Made by a program: the position numbers and the translations under genes
In this document: one piece after another, positions 1 to 11,589 of the stretch
Numbering within the stretch: position 1 is the first letter of the stretch
How the letters are laid out: every line of letters begins with the position of its first letter
The notes under the pieces: generated by a model
What the model saw: the letters and a program-made list of their open reading frames with translations, nothing else
What the model was told of the DNA's origin: nothing
The model's database searches: none
Source: Adiantum capillus-veneris
Taxonomy: Eukaryota; Streptophyta; Polypodiopsida; Polypodiales; Pteridaceae
DNA: 64,000 nucleotides
NCBI GenBank assembly: GCA_014529385.2
Contig: CM043969.1
Location: 31,536,446-31,600,445, forward strand
Direction of reading: 5' to 3'

Positions 1-64
1 GTACGGCTTTGAAACGTCAAGTAAGTCTTCTTCTCCTTCGTCTATTTCATCGTCTTCACAGTGT

Positions 65-1832
65 ATGGGTAGAAGGAAACACTCAGACAAGATGCAGGAG
101 TCTCTTGAGGAAACCCAAGCCATAGATGTTGCTGCAAAGGCAAGCCTTCCCATCATACCGTACAATAAAATCCAGCGTTATGTATTTACTGACCAAGCAA
201 TGATTCTGCTACAACTATGGGATCTCAGAGTTGTGTTGCAAGCTACAAGAATTTCTTTTGACGCAGACATCATCAAGCAAGTTCTTGATTCTTTCGACAT
301 TGAAGATGGTAGTGCCATGGTAAATGGTAGAAAGGTGTTGGTGACATAAGAGACCATAGCTTTTGCATTGAGAATGCCCAACGAGCAGAAACCATCTGTG
401 GCAACTCCACAGCAGATAAGTATAGCCCTGAAGGAGGATGAAGCGGCTAACGTAAGCGCAAGGCAAGTGGTCAAGGTGTTCCAGTAGCAGGACTGGAAGC
501 TTCCATTGATCACAGGTTTGTAGCTGAAGCAATAAACCTTAAGAACAACCCAACGTATGTATCCGAGAAAATTTTTGCTATGCTATTGGCCAAGATATTG
601 GATCCAAAGGTTCCTATTAACCTTTGTCAAATCCTGTCACACAATGTGCTCCAGCAAACTGCCAAGCTAAAATCCCAAAATATTTTTAAAGCTTGGTATG
701 TTTGGCAATTTCTGTGTTGGGCAACTGCTGCATATGCTAATGAGCAGGTAAAAAAGGCTTGGAGTGAGAAGCCGGTTTCTGAGCCCAAGAACATTGAGTT
801 GTCCTCAGACGACGAAGCAACGGACAATCAGACTACTTCAACAGACTTGAAAAGGAAAGCATCTGAAGAATAGGCTGGCAGTTCAAAGAAGCCAAAGACT
901 ACACTGACAAAGAGCAGTGCGTTTTTGAGGCAGATAGAAGGCCAAGTCAAGACAGTGAATACTGAGAAATCTATAGTGATCCAAAGAGAGAAGCAACCTG
1001 CTCAGAAGACTGTGCCTAGCCAATTAGTAGGACAAAGTGCAGTTGCTACTGGTTCTGGAAAAGATCAGGCCAAGTCAGCAACTTCTGAGAAGATAGCAGA
1101 CCAGTCAGTGGACAAAGGCCAGGGCCACGTGGACAAAGGCAAAGGCCCAGCTTCTTTGACTCTGCCAGGGGGAGTTTCTACTCCAAATACTAAACACATT
1201 CTGCACCTGGTGAAACAGGACAAGTTGCAGCAAATGCAAACCCATCAATTGAAAGGGCATCTTCTGCTACGCAAAGCTGATTATGAAACTTTACCTTACA
1301 TGGCTCCAGTGACAATATATGAGCCTACTGATTCTGATCCAACAACAGTTAAGGACATATGTTCAGTTCTCATACAGTCTTCTTGGAATACTATTGTCAG
1401 TTGTATGGGACAACTAGTGGTGCCTGCTGGGTCAGAAGATGAAGTGAAAAAGCTTAAAGATGATTTGAAGGAGGCTGAAGATCAGATTCAAAAGCTCCAA
1501 AAAGCACGGGAAGAGCAGAACATACAACACAGGGTACTGGAAGCTCATTCAGAAAGGGTTAATGAGTTATTAAACAAGAAGCTAGCTAAGGCTGAATTTG
1601 AGATAATGATCATCAGAATCAATGGAATGAAGCACTGAGAGCTGTAGAACGGACTGAAACAATGCTCAAAATGAAGCGGGTGGAATTCAACTCCCTGTTC
1701 ATTCGCCATACAGCTCTGAAAGCTTCTCTTACTGAAAGATACATTTATAACAACTTGGCTGAAATTCTAAATCTAGCAGGCAATGCTGTTTTTGATTTAG
1801 AGAATTTGAATTCCTTGATGGAAAGTATGTAG
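65..1832 (+). pseudogene. Degenerate coding stretch, coiled-coil protein of unknown family
   Basis: I do not recognise this protein. The reading is open from the ATG at 65 to a TAA at 347-349 and carries on in the same frame for about 45 more codons. A second stretch from about 550 to 1638 is open except for a TAG at 871-873. Near 1600 the reading shifts frame and runs to a TAG at 1830-1832. The middle part has an acidic and lysine-rich linker with repeated DKGQG/DKGKG-type runs. The last 100 residues are rich in K, E, L and Q in heptad-like spacing (for example KKLKDDLKEAEDQIQKLQKA), which suggests a coiled coil. The stops and shift make it a relic, perhaps of a transposon-borne accessory or gag-like gene. 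The left end lies outside the window. Confidence 0.45.
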
Positions 1833-1859
1833 AGTGATTTGCAGGACAAAGTGATTAAG

Positions 1860-2573
1860 TACAATATCCTTTTCAGGCAATTTTGAAGATTTGAAAGTAA
1901 GTTGCAGAAGCTGATTAGTAATCCTGGTTAGGCCTCTAATTTGAATCTTCCATTGGCCCATACACATCTGGATCCTATGCATCTGCTCTTTCAGTGCCTG
2001 AATATCATTGATTTGGAGAGCATCATTGAACAGCGTTTTCCAAGTCTTCCATTCCGCAGTCGATCACTCATACCAATCCTGAAGCTCATCAGTAATCTTG
2101 AAGTATGTAAGGCGATCAACTGGTTCTGGGTGTTGAGGATACAGTGCTGGAAAGAATCTTGGCAACTTTGTCTCTCTTGCTGGAAAGGCATACAAGAGAA
2201 CTGGAGAATCAGACACGAATTCTAAAAAATTGAGAACAACCTGGTTCTCTTGTTGCATCATCTTTCTGGTGAGTCTCACTAGCTAGAACAATTTTTGAAG
2301 AGCAGTTGCTTGTGCTCCGACTGACATTCTAGTCTCAGGTCCTTTGCTAGTGGCTATCTGGTCCTCAAGAATGGCTCTGACTCTCTAATCCAAAACTCCT
2401 CTGGTAGTTTTCATTTGCACCAAAACTTCCTTTAGATGTTCCCTAACATCCTTCATACATCTGTAAGTTGGTTTGTTTCCTAGCAGAAGTTCTAATTCCA
2501 GGGCAAGAGAGCGACAATTTGCAGTAGACTGCCTTTGCAAGTGTGGGTTTGTCACTCTCTCTTCAGCAGTGAG
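1860..2573 (-). pseudogene. Degenerate coding stretch on minus strand, unknown family
   Basis: Reading leftward from about 2573 gives broken but protein-like text: a segment ending KTTRGVLD, then one containing LPRFFPALYPQHPEPVDR and ITDELQDWYE, then one containing KTLFNDALQINDIQALKEQ and a Q/L-rich tail to about 1860. Two stops and at least one frame change separate the pieces. It converges on the plus-strand relic to the left and may be an inverted piece of the same lost element. The copia 3' LTR remnant begins at its right edge. The antisense strand of part of it is also open, so strand assignment is uncertain. Confidence 0.3.
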
Positions 2574-2580
2574 TATATAT

Positions 2581-2664
2581 ATATATTGAGGACAAGATAC
2601 AAATATATAGGTGAGAACAAATAGAATAGAGTGAGCCATGTATAGCTCCAACACCCCCACTCGA
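2581..2664 (-). repeat. Copia 3' LTR remnant and polypurine tract
   Basis: On the minus strand the LTR begins TGTTGGAGCTATACATGG at 2653, directly after a purine tract GTGGGGG (2654-2660). It matches the outer 75 bp of the 5' LTR (13617-13685). The match stops at about 2581 in a short TA repeat, so the inner 115 bp of this LTR are missing. Confidence 0.75.
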
Positions 2665-2904
2665 CCAAAGGTCTCTAGCTTTGGATGAAAAAACCCTTGG
2701 GGAGTTCAAGTGAAAAACCCAGGCCCCTATACAATGTGAAAATATGAACCAGTGATGATGATGTGAAAGTGAATTGTGTATCTCTATACAAATATACAAG
2801 TGACTAAGAGATCACAGTGTGAAAGTGTGGAGTGTGCATAGTGCATGGTACCTAGATGATTATAATGTTATATATACAAAGCTATCACAATAGCAGAGAA
2901 GCTA

Positions 2905-4445
2905 ATCTAGAAAGAGTGAGGACAAAGCAACTCCAACCTCCAAGCACAAGGGGAAGAAATGTGACACGTTCAGGCCTTTGGTAGGAATGTCTACAATCCT
3001 CTGGGCACTTGGATAGTGTTCAACCATTATGGTGCCTTTACGTACTTCATACCTGACATAATGATAATGCACAACAATGTGCTTTGACTTATTATGTTGA
3101 GCATAGTCTTTTGCAAGACTAATAGCACTCTGGTTGTCACTCTGCAAGGGTGTGCTACAAAGAGGAGAATGAACAATATCAACCAGCATTTGTCAGAGCC
3201 AGCCTGCAAGTGATGCTGCAACATATTTAGACTTAAGCGTAGAAACTGCAACATAGAGTTGTTTCTTGTTGGTCCAAGAAACAAGACAACCATTTATAAA
3301 GAAGCAATTTCCACTAGTAGATCACATAGACAAATGTGAGCTTTCCCAGTCTGCATCTGTGTAATCCGAAAGATAAAAAGATTTCATAGAATCCGATGTC
3401 AGTTGTTGTTGATAGACCAAACCAAAATTTGTAGTGCCTTTTACGTATTTCAATACACACTTTGCTGCAGATTGATGCTTAAGAGAAGGACGTGCAAGAT
3501 ATTGTCCAAGATAATTAGCAACAAAAAAATATCAAGGCAAGTGTTCATGCCAATAAACTGAATACATCCAATCAAGTTAGCATAAGGTTGGTTTGTGACA
3601 AGTTGACCGCCACTATCAGAAGTGTTCTTCATAGAACTCGCAAGAGAAGATGTGTTGGCTGAATATACAGATCTCATACCAAATTTTTGAATAGTATCTG
3701 CAATAAACTTTGACTATCAAAGGAATAAAATACCTTTTGTACGGTTTCTTTGAATCTGAATGACAAGACAGGAGTGAATCTCTCCAAGATCCACCATATC
3801 AAATGCAGAAGACAATAACTTTTTCACTTGTTGAGCAAATCTCAAACCATTAGAAACAAGGATGGTATTATCCACATAAAGAGAAATAGTCGTAAAATTG
3901 CTACCTTGGTGCTTGATGTATAAGTTGGGGTCTTAAGAGCAAGAAATGAATTCTTTAGAGGTGAGAAAAAGATCAAATTTTGTATATTAGGCCCGCGAAG
4001 CTTGATTGAGACCATATAGTTCCTTATGGAGTTGAGAAACAAGGTCTCCTTTACGTGAACTAACAAACACTTATGGTTGTTCCTTATAAATTTTCTCTTC
4101 CAAATCACCATTCAAAAAACCAGTTCGCACATCCATTTGATGAGCTTCTAAATCAAATTGAACAGCAAATGCCAATAAAACTCGAACACTTGTAATGCAA
4201 ACAACTGGTGAAAAGGTCTCTTGATAATCAACACCAACAAATTGGGAGTAACATTTTGCAACTAAACATGCCTTGAACTTGTCAAAATATCCATCTCCTT
4301 TTACCTCTGTCTTATACACCCACTTACACTTAATAGTTGTACAACCAGGAGGTAGTTTAGTTAGTATCCATGTACCTTTAGAGATAAGAAAATCGTACTT
4401 TACTTCCATAGCCTCTTGCCATTGATCCTTTTGTGGTGAACATAT
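2905..4445 (-). pseudogene. Copia reverse transcriptase and RNase H
   Basis: The reverse transcriptase (RVT_2 type) begins near 4445 with KGTWILTKLPPG, CKWVYK, KARLVAKG-like KACLVAK and HQMDVRTGFLNGDLEE. It continues in other frames through LYGLNQASRA. The catalytic box reads YVDN instead of YVDD (about 3868-3880), which would destroy metal binding. RNase H (2905-3189) shows SDNQSAISLAKD, HIVVHYHYVR and DIPTKGL, the usual copia C-terminal signature. At least five stops or shifts separate the pieces. The gene would have copied element RNA into DNA in cytoplasmic particles and is now dead. Confidence 0.85.
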
Positions 4446-5644
4446 ATATTTATTATAAGTAACGAGATCATCAGAAGTAGAGAAATCATTATCAACAATA
4501 ATGTCATCATAAACATGACATGACCTATGTTAAAAATCAATAGGGAGATCAGCAGAATTATCAATATCATCATTGGCAACATTCGGAATGGATGGCTGTG
4601 AAGAGGAAAGATGTTCTATAGGAAGAGTTTCATCATCTAAAAGAAATGGAATAGTTAAAAGAAATGATTTAGTATCATCAGAATCATCCATGGACCATGA
4701 GCCTCCCATAAGTTGTTCGTTAAAAGTAGCATCACGATTCACAATTACTTTCTTGGAGGAAGGTTTATAGAATTTGTAGCCCTTATAAGTGTCAGAATAT
4801 CCAATAAAATTATCTTCAAGGCTAGGAGCATCAAGCGGTGTTCATGTTTCTTTGGGAACATGAATATAAGCAATACATCCAAAGATTCAAAAATGAGATA
4901 TAGAAGGAATTTTACCTGTCCATGTTGTGATGGGTATCTTACCAGAGGGTGCAGTACTAGGAAGATGATTCTTAAAAAATACTTATGTCAAAGTAGCTTC
5001 AATTTAGAAAACACGAGATAACCCAAAATGAATCAGCATACATCTTACATCATTGAGAATAATGTGATTCTTTCTTTCAACGTCGTCGTTTTATTGAGGT
5101 GAATATGGAATAGTGTATTCATGATGAATTTCACTCTCAGCATAGTGACTCACAAACTCTTGAGAAACATATTTGCTACTTGAGGTGATGACCAGTTTGA
5201 AGTCCCACAGCCTTATGGAATTCTTTGAAAACAGATAAGGCCTCATATTTTTGTATAAGTAGAAATACAGTCGTATATCATAAGAAATCATCAATGAACG
5301 TAATGAAGTAGCGATATTGTGATCTTGAAGAAAGTGAGGTCCACATATATCAATATGAACAAGATCTAATATTTCATGAGAATGAATTGTATTTGAGAGA
5401 GGAAATGGTTTACAATTATGTTTCCCAAGAGCACAAAACTCACAAATTCCCATCTGAGATGAGATTTAAGATCCATGCCATGAACAAGATCATGACGCTG
5501 AAGATCAAAGAGTTTTGATAAATCAGCATGAACGAAACGATGGTTCCATACTTTGGAATCATGATCACCTGGAGCAGTGACAACATTTGCTACATCATCA
5601 TTGAGAGAGAGTACGTTCAAACAAATTACCGTTCTGAGGAGCAA
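4446..5644 (-). pseudogene. Copia integrase with GAG-pre-integrase domain
   Basis: From the right, the zinc-binding pre-integrase part contains VWNHRFVHADLSKLFDLQRH and CEFCALGKHNCKPFP (H...H...CxxC), followed by the first core segment LVHIDICGPH with one catalytic Asp. The middle of the core is scrambled by stops near 5090-5300. Further left are the characteristic copia post-core phrases FGCIAYIHVP, FIGYSDTYKGYKFY and IVNRDATF (about 4740-4860), then an acidic linker to reverse transcriptase. Several stops and frame changes make it non-functional. Confidence 0.8.
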
Positions 5645-5647
5645 TGG

Positions 5648-6088
5648 CTATAGTCTGTCCATCTTCTCAATTTGACATTTGGTATGGTCAAATCCAACAA
5701 AGAGACCAAAATCAACAAGTTTAGCAACTGAAAGAAGATTACGTTGAAGATCTGGTACATGCAATACTCCTTGCAAAATTCCAGCGGAAGAAGATAAGAT
5801 ACCAAGATATAAATATCGAATACCCTTTACTTGACAAGTCGTATCATCAGCAAGATAAACAACATGTTGAACTGGTAGTGGATGATAGTTATGGAGCCAC
5901 TTAGACTGATATGTCATATTTACTGTAGCACCAGAATCAACACTAAAAAGTGATCCATCACGTACATGAAGTACTTTGTCTAGAGCAACTAAACATAGGA
6001 TGCAGCTTGTTTCTTGTACAATATTGTTTTGATGTTCAGTAGCATATGCTCTATTATGATCTTTGTCTAATCCACGCTTATAGCACAT
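5648..6088 (-). pseudogene. Copia aspartic protease
   Basis: An open 146-codon piece of the polyprotein. The active-site motif DSGATVNMTY lies about 50 residues in, preceded by a SLFSV strand, and is followed by the family signature LHVPDLQRNLLSVAKL. This is the best preserved domain of the element: the catalytic DSG is intact. It lies between the gag zinc knuckle on the right and pre-integrase on the left, separated by stops. Confidence 0.85.
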
Positions 6089-6119
6089 ATGAGTGGGATG
6101 ATTAGTTCGTCCGTAATAT

Positions 6120-7033
6120 TCACAAAAGAATAAGAATCTCTAGATAAACCTGGTTGTTTAGTGGTAATGTTGTGTCCTTCATCATACTGACGTGCCCAAC
6201 AATCATCTTCAATATGGCCATTTTTGTTGCAGTAAGAACACTTTTTATTAGGAAATTTGAGACGAGAGAAAATATTACCACAACAACTACCTCTACGATT
6301 TCCTCATTGAAATGGACGCCTTCGAGCATAAAAAGCACATTCCATTCTATTGTGAAACCATAGCTGTATCATGACTAGCATTACGTTGTTCTTGACGTTG
6401 AGAGTATTCAATTTATAAAGACAAGTAGGCTTGGTCGAAATCGAGACCATCTTTATTAGAAAGAATGCTAACAATGTTATCGTAAGAGGAGTCCTTCATC
6501 GTGTCAAGGAGAAGTGTAATCAGTTTCTTTTGTGGAATAGGATTACCGAAAATAGCAAGTTGATTAATAATGGATTTGAAAGACTCAATGTGTCCCGTTA
6601 TGACAGTACCAACTTCATATTGTAACTTGTTGAGCAAACCTCTCAAATGAAGTATTTCTGTAACAGATTTCTTCTGAAAGTTTGCAATAAGGTACTTCCA
6701 TAAGTCGTGGAAAGTAGGCAGTCCATACACACCAAGCAAAAGAAATTCAGTAAGAGTAGAAAGAATATATCGACAAGCTACTTTATCACTTCATTGCCAA
6801 TCTGTATATGCAACATGCCAGTCTTCGAATACAGGTCCTTCAGTGATAAGCATGTTGTCATGAGCCGTATCATTAGGCTCAGACAGACATACACGATTTC
6901 CAAGGACAATATGAGAGAGTTCATTGCCTTCAAAAATTAACAACATCTTTTCTTCCCAACCTAGAAATCCTTGTCCTTGGAAAGGAGGAATAGAATACTA
7001 TCTAGAAGGAAAACCGTTGACGAGAATAGTCAT
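6120..7033 (-). pseudogene. Copia gag (nucleocapsid)
   Basis: The likely start is the ATG at 7033 (MTILVNGF), 26 bp inside the insertion point of the gag-protease element. The reading has stops at the 12th codon and at about 6796. It contains NDTAHDNML, LPTFHDLWKYL, LLNKLQYEVGT and DTMKDSSYDNIVSIL, the typical UBN2-type copia gag core, and a zinc knuckle CSYCNKNGHIEDDC (CX2CX4HX4C) near 6190-6250. Gag would package element RNA in virus-like particles. Confidence 0.8.
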
Positions 7034-7059
7034 AGCTATATCTCGTTGTGAGAAGACGT

Positions 7060-8193
7060 TGTCAGGATTTGGAGCAAGGGATTGCGCATATGTACATATA
7101 CATGCATGGTGCATCAAATAAAGAATTGCCCATTTTTCAGAGCCAGGTGGTTACGTGGGGCCCACATGTGTGCAGGTAGGACAGCATGTACATAGTGCAT
7201 CGATTTTCATTATCACTAGTACGAGTATGTTTTTTCTACAATAACGAGGAGTTTATAGCGCGTAAAACTTCTCGAGGAAGCTATCCACGGGCCGATGACA
7301 TGAGGTAAGCAGGTGCGTCAGATGGCATCTAGTGGCGTCAGGAGGGCGAACAGAGTCAATATTTGCACGCGGATGAGGACGGACACAATGTGGGTGTTTT
7401 CTTGTGAGAGTTATGCAGAAAGGTCATCATTAGGACCACTTTTTGGGGCCACTTCACGTGGTTGCGAGACGCATTATTGAAAAGAAATGAGTGCCAGGTG
7501 TGCGGATGATGCAAAAAGGTGACAACTATGCACTGCGAGGTCAGTTTTTGGCCTGTTCGAGGTCCGTTTGAGGTCATCTAAAAGGCCAAGGGTGCCCAAC
7601 TAATAAATCTAAGTGTGGGAACTGAAAAAACTAAGAGAAGACCAGAAAAAACGTGGAGAAGAGAGGAGGAACAGCCGCATGTGTGTTTTTGCTCATTTGG
7701 GAGCTTGTTTTGGCCGTAAACTGCTCATCCGAGGTCGGATTTGAGCACTTTGACATTGTAGACTGGGGTTTTGGGCCGTTTCGGACGCGATGGCACTGTC
7801 CATTTTGCCAAATTCCTCACTCTTTTCCTGCTGTTTTTCTATGTAAGTTCTCCTATGAGCGAAGTTTCTGCTCTAGTTTGTGATTGTATCTGGCTTATTT
7901 TACCCATATTGTGTGAGCTATTTGCCCCATTGGTGTTGGCCCACGCTCAATTGTATCTAAACATCAGAAATTCTCCTCTTTTGAGCTGAGTTTTTTTGGG
8001 TGTGTGTGTGTGTGTGTTTGTGTGGAGTGGGCAAGTGGATAGTCTCTCTCCTCTCACTCCAGAGGTGTGTTCCCTGTCTCGGCCAGGTGTGTTGTGTAAG
8101 CCGATTGGTGCCCCATAGTGTGAGTGTGTATCTTCCCAAGAGTGTGTGTCGGGTTGTTATAGAGGCATTCTGTGTGTTTCCATCCCGCTCACA
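7060..8193 (+). repeat. 5' LTR of gag-protease element
   Basis: The repeat runs from TGTCAGGATT to CCGCTCACA with TG...CA ends. It matches 11590-12729 almost throughout, with single-base differences and small length changes in a GT-rich run (8000-8020). It contains several minor open frames that occur in both copies and look incidental. Confidence 0.93.
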
Positions 8194-8199
8194 TTCTTT

Positions 8200-8216
8200 T
8201 GGCGCCCCCACGGAGG
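8200..8216 (+). other. Primer-binding site
   Basis: TGGCGCCCCCACGGAGG starts 7 bp after the 5' LTR. The first seven bases TGGCGCC match the 3' end expected of the tRNA-Asp type primer used by many plant gypsy elements. The match beyond that is weak. Confidence 0.65.
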
Positions 8217-9238
8217 ATCTTCTTCGAGTACCTTCTGCTTCGAGCTTCAAGCTTCGAGATTCGGGATTACAGGTTACAGGTTACAGGTTACAGGTTATAG
8301 GGACAGGTACAAGTGATTCACATAGGTACAGGTAGCTGGAGTACAGTGATATACTAGCAGTGATGTCACTTGCAATTATTGTGGGTATGCATCAGTTGAC
8401 GCCTATTTGAGCGCATTGTCTACTGGATTGTACGTTACTTGTGGAAACTGCCATTGTACGCATTTGTGGAGCCATACTTGGTTGTATTTGGCAGTCCCAG
8501 CCATTTGTGAGACTTGGTCTGGAAGATAGTCATTTTTGAGACTTGACTATACGCGATTTGCATTGTGAGGGTCGATAGCGTGAGGTTTTTATTGAGCTGG
8601 GGGATTCTCAAATGTAGAGATTCTTTTGGTGATACAGGTAGCTGGAGCACCCTTTTTGTGACCTCACCATAGGCTATGTACTAGTGAGTCCTACTTGATG
8701 CTCGTGTTCTATTGTTGACAGTTTATGCATACATATATAGTCTATATTTTGGGTTCCTACTGTTCTATTTCTGGGGAAACTCTGCCAAAATTTTTCCAAG
8801 TTATGATGGCTGGTTTTTTGGTCTTTTGAGCCATTTATGCTATTATGCTGCTGAAATTTTGGCAAAATCAGAGGTTAAGTCAGGTGTGCCTTCTTGGGAG
8901 CTTCATGGTTGGCTTTAATGGATGATCAAAATGGCCCTCAATTCACTCCATTTCATTTAACTCATAGAATCCAGATAAATGTTCATGAGTCCAGGAAGAT
9001 TTTTTTCCAGCAGCGCATAGTCTTTATGTTCGGGCCAAGAAGATTACGAGAGATCTTGGAATGTCCTTTGCCTGTTGTAATTCCGATGATCAACTATGAA
9101 AACTCATTTGATGTGCATGTGTTTGTCCTTATCTAAAGTTGAGCTCCATTGAAATTTCTGGGGATTGGGTAGTCAAAAGTTTTGGGTTCTTGCACGTGTG
9201 TTCAAAGGGGTTCTCAAAGCATTGAAACTTGGGTAGCC
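8217..9238 (+). other. Untranslated leader of the gag-protease element
   Basis: About 1 kb between the primer-binding site and the gag ATG. It opens with a run of the heptamer TTACAGG, four perfect copies and one variant, at 8267-8301. The rest has no convincing coding sequence. A long leader of this kind normally holds packaging signals, but none can be recognised by eye. Confidence 0.6.
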
Positions 9239-11536
9239 ATGGCTTTCTATTATCCGGAGTTTCATGGAAGAAGTGATGAAGATGTGGAAGAATTTTTGGA
9301 AAAGATGGAGGTTGCCTGCATTAGCAACCAGATTCATGACCCTGCGCAGATGTTACGTCTTCTCCAAATTTGTTTGAAGAGTGATGCACGAGTTTGGTCT
9401 AAAGCATTTGAAGAGGAGTTGCGTGTGGCTGATCCACCTGTAAGGTTGAGTTGGGACAATCTACGACATGCGTTGGAAGTGGAGTTTGTGAAGATAGAAG
9501 ATCCTAACAAAGTGTGGCAAGAAGTACAAGCTTTGATGCAAAAGGAAGGTGAGCCAATAGATGCGTACATACATAAGTTTTCATTGGCATGGGAGTGAAT
9601 GTGCAAGGCCTTAGCACCACAGGTACCCCCGCCTGACATGATGAAGAAGGACAGGTTCTTAGCTGGTCTTTGGGAGAATATATGTTGGAGAGTGGAGCTA
9701 AAGAAGCCTAGGACATATGAAGATGCACTAGAGGTATCAAGGAACAAAGAGTGGAAGTTGAGGAAAATGAGCCAGTTAGGGGTGGAGTCTTTGCCCATGA
9801 GGTCTGAATTTCAGCCTATAGAGTCTTTACAAGGTCGCATGTCAGGGGTTCATCACGAACCAGTGGTTTCTGTTACTACTCAGGTTATGCCAGCAGTGGT
9901 CACTACAGCAGTGCAAGATGATGGGCTAAGGCAAGACATGAGGCAAATGGTAGATTTGATGAAGAATCTCAGCCTAAACATGCTAGGTCAAGTGGGAAAT
10001 AATCGAGGTCGAGGGAGGTTTGCAAATCAGCCAGGAGGTGAAGAAAGGCCTAGAAATGGTGTTGGACAAAGCAATGGTAGGTTTTGGAGGCAGACGCCCA
10101 CATGTTATAATTGTGGAGAGTTGGTTCACATCAACCCGCAATGTGATAAGCCACCAAGGATGGGGGGAGACATGTATCCATTGCCAAGACAGGTGCTAAC
10201 TAGGTCAAATGATTATGGCATCGAAATTAAGGGAGACGAAGGAACCAGTGGACTGAACCAGGAGGAAAAGGGAACGACAAAAGTGCTAAGTGTAGTCACC
10301 TTGGAGAAGGTATCAAAGCTAGAGGATACATTAGTTATGCCTATTGGGAAGAGGACCATAGAAGATAAGATAAGACTTAGAAGATGGGGAAGAAGTAAGA
10401 AGAAAGGAAAGAGCCATGAAGACGAGGATGTCAAGGCCAAGAGGAAAAGGAGATCTCGTCAAAATTTTCATGTTTCAGATTTTCCACTAGGGGATGGGAA
10501 ATTAAGCTATGACTTGAAGGAGGATCTGACGAGCAGGAAGGCAGATGTTACTTTTGGGCAACTTATAGAGATGGTGCCTAAGCTAAAGCGACAGTGGAAG
10601 AGGATGGTTAACCCAATGGAGAAAGATCCAGAGAGAGGTTCAGTAAAGGTGTTGGCAATGGATGAGCTACCAGACATTTGTCTAATATAAGATGTGTGAC
10701 ATAAAAGGAAAAATTTGGGACAAGGTTATGTGGATGGCGGAGCCCAAATATGCGTCATAACACACTCATGCGTTGAGAAGATGGGTCTCACAGTGGCTGG
10801 GGTGTCAGGTTTTCGGATCAGATTGGCAAACCATCAAAAAGTAAAATGCTTGGGTGTTGTAAAGAGCTTAGAAGTGGAGGCATATGATGCAAAGGCAGTG
10901 GTTGATTTTCATGTGATGCCAGCAGGGTTGGGAGCATATCCTATTATACTGGGCAGACCATGGTTACGTGCAGTGGGAGCTGTTCAAGATTGGCGACATG
11001 GTACGATTAGCCTCTATGGGAAGACAGGTACCAAGAAGCTATATAATATGGACACAAGGAAACAATTGGAGGAGCTTTATGAAGATGAGGATGAGTCTAG
11101 TGATGAAGACTATTCCACAGTGAATGAGGACAGTGATAGAACTACCAACAGTGATGAGGATGCTGATGTTTTATTTCTTTTTATGGACAATGAAATCCAG
11201 GAGTCTGGTTTAGTTGCATTTGTGAATAAGGTTGAAGATGAAAGCAAAGGGCCTTATGAAGTGATTGAAGGGCTGATGCAAACCAAGGTTGAACTGTCAA
11301 AGAAGCAAGACTTGATGACACAAATGATCAGTGGAGACCTCTCAGCTATGGAGAAGGAGATATATTTTTACATGCCGGTTTATGCCAAAGTAATTGATGG
11401 TTTTCTTGATGCAAGCTTGATATATGGAATCTCTACAGGTTTTCCTTGGGAACCAGGTGGAACCTTGATTAAGCTTTTGACGCAAGGAATGCCAAGTGTT
11501 TTTGTGTGGGATCCAGGTGGAATGAGCATCTACTAG
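9239..11536 (+). pseudogene. Gag-protease polyprotein with three in-frame stops
   Basis: The ATG at 9239 (MAFYYPEFHGRSDEDVEEFL) opens a gypsy-type gag. The capsid-like part spans residues 1-190, followed by a zinc knuckle CYNCGELVHINPQC near residue 288 and a K/R-rich stretch. The same frame continues to an aspartic protease whose active site reads YVDGGAQICVIT (near residue 498, DGG instead of DSG/DTG) and ends in IILGRPWLRAVGAV. An acidic tail follows to the TAG at 11534. In-frame stops at 9596-9598 (TGA), 10688-10690 (TAA) and 10697-10699 (TGA) break it. There is no frameshift, so decay is by point change only. It would form particles and process itself, using enzymes supplied by another element. 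Confidence 0.85.
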
Positions 11537-11570
11537 TGTTCTTGCTGCTGAGCATGAATGCTCTAGCAGG

Positions 11571-11589
11571 CTAGGGGATGGGCAAATTA
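11571..11589 (+). other. Polypurine tract
   Basis: CTAGGGGATGGGCAAATTA immediately precedes the TG of the 3' LTR. A purine-rich block in this position primes plus-strand DNA synthesis in LTR elements. Confidence 0.65.

Noticed and set aside
7957-8335. Overlapping frames on both strands inside the LTR, repeated near 12500
   Set aside because: They lie in LTR sequence, overlap each other and carry a GT repeat. There is no sign of coding.
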